From Crotalaria pallida (taxonomy: Eukaryota; Streptophyta; Magnoliopsida; Fabales; Fabaceae): DNA of 64,000 nucleotides. The notes under the pieces were generated by a model. That model was given only the letters and a program-made list of their open reading frames with translations, made no database searches and was not told the origin of the DNA. Where the stretch lies: positions 2,914,001 to 2,978,000 of the forward strand of contig CM075653.1 in assembly GCA_037953625.1 (NCBI GenBank), given 5' to 3'. The translations under genes and the position numbers were made by a program. This document shows positions 53,881 to 64,000 of this stretch, piece after piece. The number at the start of each line of letters is the position of its first letter. Position 1 is the first letter of the stretch.

Positions 53881-54300
53881 CCGAGGTCAAAATTTGTTTT
53901 TAAAAAAAAAAGAGAAAAGAGGAAGAAGAAGGAATGGAAGGGAAAGAGTGTGGTGGGGTGTGGGTGGTGCGGGTGTGTGTGGGGTGGGGTCATAACTACG
54001 GTAGTGAGGGGCCTCACGACCCGAGGTCGAATTTTTTTAAAAAAAAGAGAAAAGAGGAAGAAGAAGGTGGGGAAGGAAAAGAGTGTGGTGGGATGTGGGT
54101 GGTGAGGGTGTGTGTGGGGTGGTGTGGGGTGGGGTCATAACCACGGTAGTGAGGGGCCTCACGACCCCGGGTAGTGAGGGGCCTCACGACCCGAGGTCGA
54201 ATTTTTTTTTTAAAAAAAAAAGAGAAAAGAGGAAGAAGAAGGTGGGGAAGGAAAAGAGTGTGGTGGGGTGTGGGTGGTGCGGGTGTGGGTGTGGGTGGTG
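53881..54300 (+). repeat. Tandem array of 135- and 175-bp units
   Basis: Three copies of CGAGGTCGAATTTTTTT, AAAGAGAAAAGAGGAAGAAG, then GAGTGTGGTGGGGTGTGGG begin near 53,880, 54,021 and 54,191. The second period is longer because it includes an extra 24-bp unit. Confidence 0.75.
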
Positions 54301-54782
54301 CATGGTGGGGGAAGGGGTGGGGTGGTGCGTGGCATGGTGGGGTGGCTGGGTGGTGCGTGGTGGGTGGCCGGGATGGGGTGGCTAGGTGGGAAGAAGATGA
54401 GTGACGGTGTGGGGTGGGGTGGAGAGAGAAGAAAATGAGAGAGAGACTCACAGTGTGGGTGGGGTGGGTGGAGAGAGAGAGAGTTGGTAGGGAAGAAGTA
54501 AGTAAAGGGCATTTGTGTATTTTCCCACCTAAAGTGGGGTGTAGAAATATTAGGGTGGGGTGGTAAAAATTTTTTTCATGAAGAGATGCACAACAGATTC
54601 ATCTTGCGCCAAACAGAGAGGCCAAACTCGGTCCACAACAACACTTCTAAGGAGCAACATGTCTCCTAGGCTCCCACACTACCTACATATGTGATATATC
54701 AATTATCAAATGTTCATTCTTCGCAAACTTTTTTTTTTAACAATTTTGCTTGTTTAATTTGTGTTTAGGATGAAAATAATTG

Positions 54783-55160
54783 TTGTGGATCGTGATCCAC
54801 CAAGGAAAATAAATAAAAGGTTAATAGGAGGCCCAAGAAAGTACATGTCCAAAATCTAAGAAGAAACCATTCCACATGATCAGATCAAGAGCAGAAAGGC
54901 GTCCCCTACCTTTGAGTGTCCTGTCCAAAAGGGTCTGAGCAGAATATGGATTCCCCAAGAATATCTCCCTCCCATACGTTCCAGTCTTGGGCCCAACAAT
55001 CCATCATGCTAGTCATTCATAAACACTATAAATGACAACTTCCACCACTGCACTCAAGAGCAAATATAGAAGGCTGCTTAAGCACCCTGCTTAAGGCAGC
55101 AGTAGATGTTAAAACTAACTTTATATTAAAGAGTCATAGACGGTGCTAACGTTATAATTT
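54783..55160 (+). mobile_element. LTR-like or promoter-like sequence, unassigned
   Basis: It starts TGTTGTGGATCGTGATCC and holds GGCCCAAGAAAGTACATGTCC, a TATA-like CACTATAAATGAC (55,024-55,036) and AAGCACCCTGCTTAAGGCAGC. The layout resembles a short LTR (U3, TATA, transcription start), but no second copy, terminal CA or target duplication was found. Confidence 0.3.
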
Positions 55161-55176
55161 ATGAGTATGCTGAGTG

Positions 55177-55250
55177 CACTACTGGAAAAAAGATTTTTAA
55201 AATCGATCGCTGAGTTGATGTGGAAAACGGTGATGTTAAAAGTGGCAGAG
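55177..55250 (+). mobile_element. CACTA-type transposon terminus, remnant
   Basis: CACTACTGGAAAAAAGATTTT at 55,177 is a typical CACTA (En/Spm) end. It is followed by GGTGATGTTAAAAGTGGC, the kind of subterminal word common in these elements. The other end is not in the window. Confidence 0.5.
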
Positions 55251-55269
55251 CAATAAGGAACCTAGATCT

Positions 55270-55825
55270 TATTGTGCCTCTGCAATAAGGAACCTAGATG
55301 TCCATGGCTATTACACAGAACAACAAGAAACAATTAAAACCAATGTGGCAGAGCCATGCAACAAAACATGTCAATCCCTCTTCATGTTTAACAAAGAGAA
55401 GCAACTGAAAAATCTCGTAGACAAAATACCAACAAATGCCACCAATAGATTAACCCTTTACAAAACAAAGTCTAAGGTAAAAAAGAGGTGACGACATATT
55501 AGAAGAGAACTGAGAAGCGGAAAATACAAGATGAGTATAGATCACGAATCACCATCACAAAACAAAGCGGCAAGAGACAACCAAAACCAATGTGATAGAG
55601 TCGTGCAACAAAGCATGCCAATCCCTGCATATATCTAACGAGACACACAAAAAACCCCATGGACAGAGCACTGAAGGATTGGGATTCATCCAAAAAATTC
55701 ATTTTGAAAATGCTATATTAATTCATTATCAAATTTTTGGATCAATCACAATCCTTCTGCACCAAGCGTGGGACACGTGATTTTATCCCATCCCAAACAA
55801 AGTCTAGTGTAAAAAGGAGTCATTC
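55270..55825. repeat. Two diverged direct repeats of about 230 bp
   Basis: AAACCAATGTGGCAGAGCCATGC at about 55,338 and AAACCAATGTGATAGAGTCGTGC at about 55,584 begin similar stretches that share CATGYCAATCCCT and end with ACAAAGTCTAGTGTAAAAAGG-type words. No protein recognised. AAGGAACCTAGAT is also doubled near 55,255-55,303. Confidence 0.6.

Positions 55826-55826
<1 letters not shown>

Positions 55827-55868
<42 letters not shown>
55827..55868. repeat. (AT)n microsatellite
   Basis: About 20 AT units. Confidence 0.95.
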
Positions 55869-55872
<4 letters not shown>

Positions 55873-58800
55873 CAAAATTCTTTTCAGATCAAATTCTATT
55901 TTCCAACTAGTTTAATAGTAACAAAACTCATTCTTCAATTCTCTAGTTTCTTTTCCACTAAGAGAAACACATACACAAATACACATAAACACGCATGCCG
56001 ATTATCATGACCTCAATTTCCTACCAAATTCTTCTCATAATAGAGCAACAACAGTATACAAGTATAAATGTACCTTCTTTTTCATATTAAAATATTAATA
56101 AAATAATATAGAGCAGTAAAATAAAAGAAACCATTGTTGATTTGTGGAAAGAAAGGCTTTTCTCAGAAATTTCATGAGGCATCCTCATTGTTCAATTACA
56201 AAAGATGATACTTAACCAAATGGGGTTACATAAATGTAGAGCAACATAATCTTAGTCTCCTTAAAAGGGAATACAAGACTAAAACATAAACACCTTAACT
56301 ATGGGTCTTCATCCACAATAGGCTCCTTTGAAGGGTTGATTCCTCACTCCGCGAATTCCTCGAACAAAGCTTAACCTTCTTCTCTCTCGAGACTCCACCT
56401 CGGACTTGTCTTTGTCGTCCACCACTTGAAGAGTCGGCACCGGGGCATCTAATTACTCTATCATCTGCGGACATCATCACCGAAGTCCACAAAAAAGGGA
56501 AAGACAGAGAGAGTAAGCGATCCGGACGAATTAACGTCGACGGTGCGAGCTTACAATAAGTAATATATTAAGACACAAGCAATATAAACAGAGCAAACAT
56601 TTATCACATACATTTTCATCATCATTAACATCATTGTCATCATAAAGTTATCATTATCATCATTATCATCGAAAACACATCCATGACCATTAACATTCTC
56701 ATTGTCTACATCAACATCAACATCCTATCCATGTTCATATCATTCTCAAACTCGTGACTTATAAGTCTTATCAACATTCTTAATATTTTCTTATTAAATC
56801 TTATGAGATCGTGTCCATCGAAGATAAGGGAAAACAGAATATCATCGAGGTAAAGGGTTTAGTTAGCACACACGGCTACATCTCCTCCAATATCCTCCCA
56901 AAACCTAAATCGGAAGCAAACGGGACGAACATGAACCTTAACCCACGCAGGTCGAACAACCGAGAAAACAAATGCTGCAACCACTCTAGGTCAGCCAAGA
57001 TAATCATAATCAACATTTCACAATAATGCGATATCGCAGGGGCCCAAACCAATCGAATTGCCTGCCTCGTTCAGGTTCCCTCTCACCGTTTCGAATTTGA
57101 TCAAAGGGGTGTTAGTACTTTTCTAGTCTGCAGTGTGGAACACACTACGATCCCCTGGGTATTAGTCCCCCATCACATATAGACTAGTTCACTTAGGAAA
57201 GTACTCTAGGCTTCTTGATGAATCATCGTCATTACCCTCCCCTATCACAATCACACACCTGAGTATCCGCAAATAACACAGGGTATCTTCCTCTCCATTA
57301 CTTCACACTCAACTCACCGTGTTAGTAAATGTCTTTTAATATCTTTTAATCCTAAAGGTTCGGCCGATTCACTCTTGTTCATCCCTTCAGTGAATCTCGA
57401 CCACTAATTAACTTATTAACTTTTCCCCAATTGATACATTCTTTCACAGAATCCATAGCTCGAAACCACGACGCTAAGCTCACATGGCCAGCCTCATTAT
57501 CATCTCATTTGCATCACGTCGATCATGCATAACAGCACAAGTCCGACATTCCACTAGCTCAGAGCATCAATTATTATCGACTTCGAATTAACTTTGATAT
57601 TAATATTTTATCTGAGTTGCCTTACTTAATAAGGACTTGAGTCCACAAGGACTTAATCATCATTTTTTTTGTGTCTTCTGTTCTCTGACAACTCTTAATT
57701 ATCACACTTAAACATTAATTCTCAACAGGGTTTTCAAAATTAATCATAGATTATTTCTCTTTGTTTAACACGTACATCACATTATTACTTTACTCATCAC
57801 AACAATTCTAGTCAAGACGTGGCAGACGTCTCTCAACATAAATGGTTCTATTTTCACAATAAAAATTCAGCAGCCATAGAATAACGAATAATATCACCAG
57901 GGTATCTCAAGATATATTTCACAATCACTAATCATTTGATAACAAAAGGTGGTCTCAGCCCTTCGTATAAGTGACCATACACACACAGTTAAGTGCCACT
58001 ATATGACTGAATCTTAGACCACTAAGTTCCGACCTTTGAGATGATCAGGAACGTCCTAATATATACCTAAATGCCAGGTATCTTAGGAAAGCTTCTCTCT
58101 CACCTTGATTGCTAACGAAAAAGTGCAAAGAGTCCACGCGAGTACGATCCTTTGACACACGTCCACGATCAACGCCTTTTAAATCCTCGCGATAAACATC
58201 ATTCGTTAATATTATACTTCTAACCAAGTACTAAGTTCGTAACTAACAATCAATTTCCGAAAACTTAGATTAAATTCCTTCGGGTAAAGTCAAACACAAA
58301 TCTTTTCTCAAATTCATTCCAAAACCATTATAAAACAATTAATAAAATAATTTTAAATAAAGGAATTAGTTGTTGGTCCGTCTTGGACAACAGCTAGTTC
58401 GAACCCGAAAACATTGAAAACTTCACTTTTTAAATCCAACTTTTTCTTATATCATATGATACTATAAACCTAAACTTTAAACCACTTGAAAACATTTTTC
58501 AAATTAAAAATAATCTAAATCAAATTCTGGACAGCATTGTAATCAATCCCATAAATCATTTTCACAATTTAAAATCACCGTAAAGTCATAAACAATTCAC
58601 ATAACATAAATCCTTAAAGTAAACACTTAAACAATTATTTTTAAAACCTTAACACTGTAAAATAAAAGTTTGACAACATCATTATTACTTAGTTGTCTAC
58701 ACATACATGCATATAACTTCATTAAAAATCACTTTTCATGCATCAAACTATTTTTCTAAGCATTCATTGACTTAAAACAAATTTTGGACAACATGCATAC

Positions 58801-58949
58801 AAGTCCTTCATTTTCCAAACAAACACAACCAAATCACATCAAAATCAATTATTTCTCTAAGGCTAATTATCGAAACCAAATACCTAACACATAACAACCA
58901 AAAATAAGTCTCAAATACAACACATGCAAGAGAAAAATCACTTCTTTTT

Positions 58950-60120
58950 CCACATGTATAATTCGGCCATCACATCCCTAAAGAGGAAAAATTATTTTTC
59001 TTTGGTTCCTTTTATGGATCCATTTTTCTTTAAGGGATTTTGTCATTTGGCTTCATAATAAAATAAAACAAAGTAAAATAAAATAGAACCTCTTTGCATG
59101 TCATTAAAAATCCTCTCTTTTTCACAAAAAGCAACATTAGTACTTTAACATTCCAAAGTCACATGCACACATTTATAAATTATTTCCTTTCATTTTTGCT
59201 AACATGCAAAGCTTCTAAACATATAATAAAATCATCTAACAATTATTATCTTCTCACAAAAATCAAGCCTAAACCGAAAATAACAAAGAAAATAAACTAC
59301 TCTCCCTAACTTTTTTTAACATGCGCCGAATATTACCTCCTTAAATAATATTTTTCACTTTATAAAAATTAATCCTTTATTCATTGATTTATATAAACCG
59401 AAATAAACAAATGAAATAAAATAAAACTAATCCACCTAATACATATATACATGCACTGAAGCAAACAAGAAAATAAATAATGTCACAAAATATTTAACAC
59501 TTAAATCAAACAAAACTCATCAAGACATAGACATGCATGTACTTAGAAAATATTTATACACGTATAAATACATATACCGAAGCAAAGAAGAAAAATAACA
59601 TCTTTAACATCCTAAGCTTTAAATATGTATAGAAATGTTAGAAATTGGTAATTTAATGTTTAGGATATTTAGAATGCATAGAAATAACTTAGAACCAAAT
59701 AGAATGCATTAGAAAATGATGTTCTTAGGCAATACTCGAGTATTACAAATAATACTCGAGTATTGTATCAAAAAATCAACCAGAGAAAATAAAACTCTCA
59801 GGCAATACTAAAGAAATACTCGAGTATTGCCTGAGAGCTTTATTTTCTCTGGTTTATTTTCTGATACATTACTCGAGTATTATTTGCAATACTCAAGTAT
59901 TGCCTGAGAACATCATTTTCTAATGCATTCTATTTGGTTCTAAGTTATTTCTATGCATTCTAAAGATACTAAACACTAAATTACCAATTTCTAACATTTC
60001 TATACATATATAAAACTTAGGATGTTACAACATCAATACATACATAATAATTATATGTACCGAAAATAAACAAATAAATGGGCTTAAAATAAAATAAATC
60101 GATCATGCATTCTTTACTCA
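58950..60120 (-). repeat. Degenerate tandem repeats in the LTR leader
   Basis: On the minus strand a phrase like TTTGCTTCGGTATATGTAT recurs at about 60,060, 59,577, 59,455, 59,397 and 59,278, with looser copies down to 58,960. Units are of order 60-130 bp and diverged. The foldback element lies within the array. Confidence 0.5.
59606..60028. mobile_element. 0.42-kb foldback of two head-to-head LTR-like ends
   Basis: From TTAACATCCTAAGC at the left to GCTTAGGATGTTA-like CTTAGGATGTTACA at the right, arms of about 200 bp match almost base for base (for example AGAATGCATAGAAATAAC against GTTATTTCTATGCATTCT). Read inward from either side the arm starts TGTAACATCC or TTAACATCC, close to the start of the solo LTR at 7,121, and carries CTCGAG palindromes in pairs 20 bp apart (59,735 and 59,755; 59,872 and 59,892, the last as CTCAAG). 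ACATC on both flanks may be the target duplication. It would form one long RNA hairpin if transcribed. Confidence 0.8.
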
Positions 60121-61131
60121 ACATGCATGAACACTAACCAAACAAACATCAAGTTTTCAATAAGAATTTCCATTAAAATCAACAAATAAATAAAATAGAA
60201 ATACTAAGAATGAAGATGAGTACCTAAAAAAGTGAGTTTTGAAGTTGAAAAAAAAATCAAAATGCTCCCTCCTCTTCTTTCCTCTTCCTCTCCCCCTCCC
60301 CCTCTCTCTTTATCTCTTACAATTTTTTTTGTCTTAAATTGCTAAGTGTGTAAACGTAAGAAATGAGTGTAAGAGGGGGTATTTATAATGGTGAGGTAAA
60401 GTGGGGTTGGTTGGCTAAAAAGTGGGGTTCAAAGAAATCAAGGGTCAATGACATCCCTTGTAATATGTTTGAACTTCAAGGTTGAAGGGTTAAAGTGAAA
60501 AAGTAAGGTAAAAAGTAGGTTAATTTTTATTTTAGGTAAAAAGTAGGTTTCTTGGTAAACTAAATGATGATTACACTTTTTGAATTTAAATAAAAGTGGT
60601 ATTTGAAATTTGATTTTCACTTGGCTTGTTGAACAAGCTTGAAAATTCTACTCCCTCCTTTCTCCTTAAGGTCGTGGCACACTATAGGGAGGGAAATTAA
60701 ATTTTTCCTCCTACTTTAACGGAAGTACAAAAATCTAAACCTTAGGATAATTAATTAAATAAATTAATATGATTTTTGTAAAGTCAAAAACATAAAATTC
60801 ACAACTTTATAAATTACTTAACTCATACTTGTAAAAATAAATTATGCAGTTTAAAAATGATCTCATATCTATAAAATTATTTCATTTGATTCATGAAGAA
60901 GAACAAAGTTATGGAAATATGGAAATTCCATAAATTAAATCAAAATAATAAATCAAAGTTAAAAATTAACATGAAATAATTAAATAACACTTTTCCGATC
61001 AAATCAAATTCCATAATCATAATAATCTTACTTATGTATTTTTATCAAACTCAAATAAAAATGCTTTTATAAGGATTTTTAAATAAAATTTGTAATTAAA
61101 TTAAATAAGAAAAATTGCGGGTATTACAGTA

Positions 61132-62229
61132 TTTATAGAAAATCCAAAGCTTGAGGTCAAAGCCTTTAAAGATGGGGTTTAAAGAAAACCGAATGGTTAA
61201 GGGTAAAAATGTCATTTATTGGGTTAGTGAACTTAGAAAAAGTGTTTTTTTGGAAAGACAAATTAATCATTTCATTTTTTGAATTTTAAATTTGAATTTG
61301 AAAGAAGCTTACATGAGAAACTTTGAATTTAAGAGAAGTTTGTATGAGAAGCTTTGAATTTGAGAGAAGTTTGCATGAGAAGCTTGATGTTTGAAAGAAG
61401 TTTGCATGAGAAGCTAAAAATTTCTTCCTTTCTCTTTTATTTAAAACTGTGGGAATTTTATACATATGGGGAAAAATAAAATTTTTCTCATACAAATAAG
61501 GAATGTATTAAAAATCATACATTAATTTAATAAAATGATGAAACACTAAGGTTTTGCATAAAATCATTTAAAATACAAAATCTTCACAAAATAGAAAATT
61601 AGGCATTCATACTTACAAAAATAAATTCTAAATTTTCATGTGATCATTTTGACAATAAAACCATCTTAATTGAGTCACATATGAAAAATTTATGCATTTA
61701 GGAATATCTTATAAACTTTATCTTTTTTTTTTTGAACAGCAAACAAAATAAGTTTTATATATAGGAAAGACAGAAATGGATACCCAAGCATCATAGTACA
61801 AACCGAAGACCCCACCTTCTATGAAGGGTTTGTCTAAGGGTACTTTATGCATTTAGGAATATCTTATAAACTTTATCAAATAAATAAATAATATCAAATC
61901 ATCACTCATAATTAAAATCCAAAAATAACAAGTTTCAATTTCATAAAAATTGATTTTCATACACTTAACACTTTTGTGAAGTCACATTTCAAATAATAAA
62001 TAATAAAATAACGTTAATTAATCAAAACCACACATAGACCACGTAACTTGGATTTTCCCCTAAGTTACTATATAGTCTCAGTATTTTCACTACTCTTTAT
62101 ACTTTTGTTATAAATTTTCATGCATGCAAACATAAATCAAATAAATATATTTATTTAAATACGAAAATAAATATTCCAATATTAACTCCTAAAAATCAAT
62201 TTATTCAAGTAGGGAAATTACGGTTATTA
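61132..62229 (-). mobile_element. 5' part of an outer LTR, cut at its TATA box by the inner LTR
   Basis: On the minus strand it starts TGTAATAACCGTAATTTCCC at 62,229 and runs about 1.1 kb. It includes four copies of AAGCTTCTCATGCAAACTTC at 61,310-61,410, ACCCTTAACCATTCGG and finally TTCTATAAATAC, after which TGTAATACCCGC begins. ACCCTTAACC and TTTAAACCCC match the corresponding place in the inner LTR, so the two are relatives. Confidence 0.6.
61723..61843 (-). mobile_element. 121-bp LINE 3' end with an unusually long 34-bp target duplication
   Basis: On the minus strand the insert ends TTTTGTTTGCTGTTC followed by poly(A), like the 3' end of a plant LINE. It is bordered by a perfect 34-bp direct repeat at 61,689-61,722 and 61,844-61,877 (begins TTTATGCATTTAGGAATATC). 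Confidence 0.8.
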
Positions 62230-62306
62230 CACTTATCATAAAAGACTTTACCTAAAAAAATCAAAATGTACATATCAACAAGAGTTTGCTCCAAAATCAG
62301 CAAACA

Positions 62307-62308
<2 letters not shown>

Positions 62309-62361
<53 letters not shown>
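62309..62361. repeat. (AT)n microsatellite
   Basis: About 26 AT units, followed by AGACACACACGGG. Confidence 0.95.
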
Positions 62362-62370
<9 letters not shown>

Positions 62371-62805
62371 GGGAACGGTTAAGATACGTGCTAGTAAGTA
62401 ATTTGCACCGGTGCTAACTGCCTTATGCGTTATTGGATCATTTGTGAAGTATATCTTAAAAAATCAATGGTTATATGTTTTCAAAGCTTTATCACGGTAC
62501 TAAAAGACTAGGTACACAGTATTATACTCCTAGGTTGTCCTTCTACCACGTTAACAATTTGTAAAATAATAGTAATTCATCGGTTTCTAAAATATAATAA
62601 CAATGTTTCATCTAAATAATATAGTGAGTTAACATTATTAGTAATATTGAAATCGATAATATTTAATATAATTTTTTAAAATAATTTTTATAATTATTAT
62701 TGAGACTCTAAAACATGTTGAGTAAACCATGGTGATTGTGGAAATGAAATAATTAGTATCATTGAAAATTAAAATAAACAAGAGAGAAGAACAAAGTCTA
62801 ACTAG
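62362..62805. other. AT-rich stretch with MITE scraps
   Basis: The part from about 62,570 contains words of the 63.6-kb MITE family (AATAATTTTTATAATTATTATTG, AATTAGTATCATTGAAAATT). No complete element or gene. Confidence 0.45.
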
Positions 62806-63387
62806 TACTCCCTCCATTCCCTAACTTTTGGCCTTTTAGTTTTTTTTTTTCATTTTATAATTTTTGTTCTTATACAATTTCAATGCATAATCATTTTTTT
62901 CTCAATTTTAACCTTCATTCAATTACTTATCTTACTACTCATTAATTTTACTTTTATTATCTCTCATTCATAGATCATTATACATTAATCAATGGACACA
63001 ATTCTTAATAAAAAAAATTAAATATCTTTACCACCTCTAATAAAGATTAAATAGACACATTTTAGATCAAAACACATATAAGTTTGACAAAACACGTATT
63101 AAGAAGATGTTGATTATTACAAATTTTATATTTGTTTTGTCTAAAATGTCCCTATTTAATCTTTATAAAAAATAGTAATAGTATTTAATTTTTTTATTAT
63201 GAAATATGTTCATTAATTAATGTATAATGATTTAGGGATGCGAGAAAAAATAAAATTAATGAGTAGTAAAAGAAGTAATTGAATGAATGGTTAAAATTGA
63301 AAAAAAAAGATTATGTATTCAAATGGACAAAAGTTATGAAATGAGAAAAAAAACTGAAAAGTCAAAAGTTAGGGAATTGAGTGAGTA
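62806..63387. mobile_element. Long palindromic MITE with CTCCCTCC-type ends
   Basis: TACTCCCTCCATTCCCTAAC at the left mirrors TTAGGGAATTGAGTGAGTA at the right. The arms of about 270 bp pair along nearly their whole length (for example CTCATTAATTTTACTTTTAT against ATAAAATTAATGAG). 582 bp in all, non-coding. Confidence 0.75.
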
Positions 63388-63614
63388 CCGGTTAGTATTC
63401 TTATCTTGTCTCTTTTCATAAGCTCGTATTTCATTTTTCAATAATATTAATTATTTCTTTTTCGCACTTATAATATTTTAAAGTCTCAATAATAATTATA
63501 AAAATAATTTTTAAAAAACATTATATATCAAATATTTTTGATTTCAATATCACTATCAATATTAATTAATTTCTTTAATTTTCATATGACACTAGTCCAA
63601 GACGAATGAAGTAC

Positions 63615-63895
63615 TACTTCCTCTGGTCCTATTTATAAGACATTTATGGGGTTTTTCACTCCCATCAAACAGAGTAGATAAATTTGTTAGTGGCATTGGA
63701 AATGTGAAAATTTGATATACTTTTTCAAAACTATCCCTATAATTATTATTAGAACTCTAAAAAGTGTTGACTTTATAGGGGTGTTAGTGGAAAGAAGTAA
63801 TTAAATGCTATAGAAAATTGAAAAGGGGTCTTATAAATAGGACCAAAATAAAAACTCCAAAAAGGTCTTATAAATAAGACCGAAGGGAGGGAGTA
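63615..63895. mobile_element. Stowaway-like MITE, complete reference copy
   Basis: TACTTCCTCTGGTCCTATTT and AAGACCGAAGGGAGGGAGTA are inverted repeats. The interior includes GACATTTATGGGGTTTTTC and GGTCTTATAAATAGGACC. The family recurs, whole or partial, at 3.4, 14.6, 18.3 and 24.6 kb. Confidence 0.75.
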
Positions 63896-64000
63896 TTATT
63901 TTACAAATCGTTAACGTGATGGAAGAACAATTTACGAGTATATTGTGTGCCTAGTCTTTTAGTGCACGCAGGGATAAAACTTTGAAAACACATAGCCATT

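Larger units (their letters stand above)
53371..54570. mobile_element. Element with ACACCCCAC ends and GC-rich tandem repeats inside
   Basis: AATTTTAACACCCCAC and TTTATACACCCCACTATTTT at the left mirror AGTGGGGTGTAGAAATATTA and GTGGGGTGGTAAAAATT at the right. Between them is a CCACCCCAC-type pyrimidine-rich part (53,460-53,620), then the tandem arrays listed below, then a GGTGGGGTGG purine-rich part. The long frames on both strands come from this simple sequence and are not genes. Confidence 0.6.
56010..61131 (-). mobile_element. Inner LTR-type sequence, minus strand; left end unresolved
   Basis: On the minus strand it begins TGTAATACCCGCAATTTT at 61,131, just after TATAAATAC of an outer, related LTR. 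It then reads through a GACCCTTGATTTCTTTGAACC region and a TATA box (CCATTATAAATACCCCC, near 60,385), with a probable transcription start shortly after, and a long non-coding leader. Close to its far end it shares GACTTACTC and GGTGATGTC-type words with the solo LTR at 7,121-12,250. Near 56,295-56,492 a minus frame ends with the element-like tail VKLCSRNSRSEESTLQRSL. No gag-pol domains were found. It is probably a large LTR of the same broad class as the first; the far end near 56.0 kb is a guess. Confidence 0.55.

Noticed and set aside
53689..54512. Several frames of 75-145 codons on both strands, Gly/Trp/Lys-rich or Pro/His-rich
   Set aside because: They translate GGTGGGGTG and AGAAGAAG simple sequence in tandem repeats; composition explains them.
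56010..62229. Possible gag-pol or endogenous viral coding sequence in the LTR cluster
   Set aside because: No protease, RT, RNase H, integrase, coat or movement-protein motif is visible in any frame; only LTR-type non-coding DNA.

Overview
This window looks like plant nuclear DNA, most likely from a legume. The legume call rests on my memory of the repeat families and on general gene structure; no search was run. It is AT-rich, has few genes and is dominated by transposable elements. Only three host genes are convincing, all between 38.3 and 50.2 kb. They are a small two-helix membrane protein (+, 38,303-38,608), a five-exon cytosolic ribosomal protein eL24 gene (-, 41,430-43,051) and a seven-exon DHHC-type protein S-acyltransferase gene (-, 45,014-50,164). 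Exon junctions of the last two were resolved to the base and give open frames of 164 and 319 residues.

Layout. 0-2.8 kb: N-terminal half of a Mutator-like (MULE) transposase on the minus strand, running off the left edge, with its 5' intron and terminal repeat. 2.8-7.1 kb: repeats, a dead LINE 3' end, miniature elements and a SINE. 6.85-13.0 kb: a miniature element split by a solo LTR, which is itself split by a MULE. 13-25 kb: MITEs, small MULEs and a cluster of five SINEs; no host gene seen. 25.4-30.3 kb: a three-level nest whose innermost member is a 4.5-kb PIF/Harbinger transposon with degraded ORF1 (Myb/SANT) and transposase genes. 30.8-36.5 kb: a nearly complete but mutated L1-type LINE with a 17-bp target duplication. 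38-50 kb: the genic island, with a MULE and MITEs in the introns of the acyltransferase gene. 50.5-55.8 kb: a MULE, several very long palindromes, GC-rich tandem repeats and a CACTA-like terminus. 56-62.2 kb: nested minus-strand LTRs containing a 0.4-kb foldback. 62.2-64 kb: MITEs.

The most interesting signals are these. (1) Eight copies of TAGCCGTT (reverse AACGGCTA, close to the plant mitosis-specific MSA/MYB3R site) at exact 14-bp pitch just upstream of a TATA box that serves the Harbinger transposase gene. (2) Paired palindromes 20 bp apart, start to start, in two LTR-related sequences that share the spacing but not the motif (AACCGGTT or CTCGAG). (3) Very long hairpin elements (52,337-53,285; 59,606-60,028; 62,806-63,387). 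(4) Several dated nests of insertions with target duplications readable to the base.
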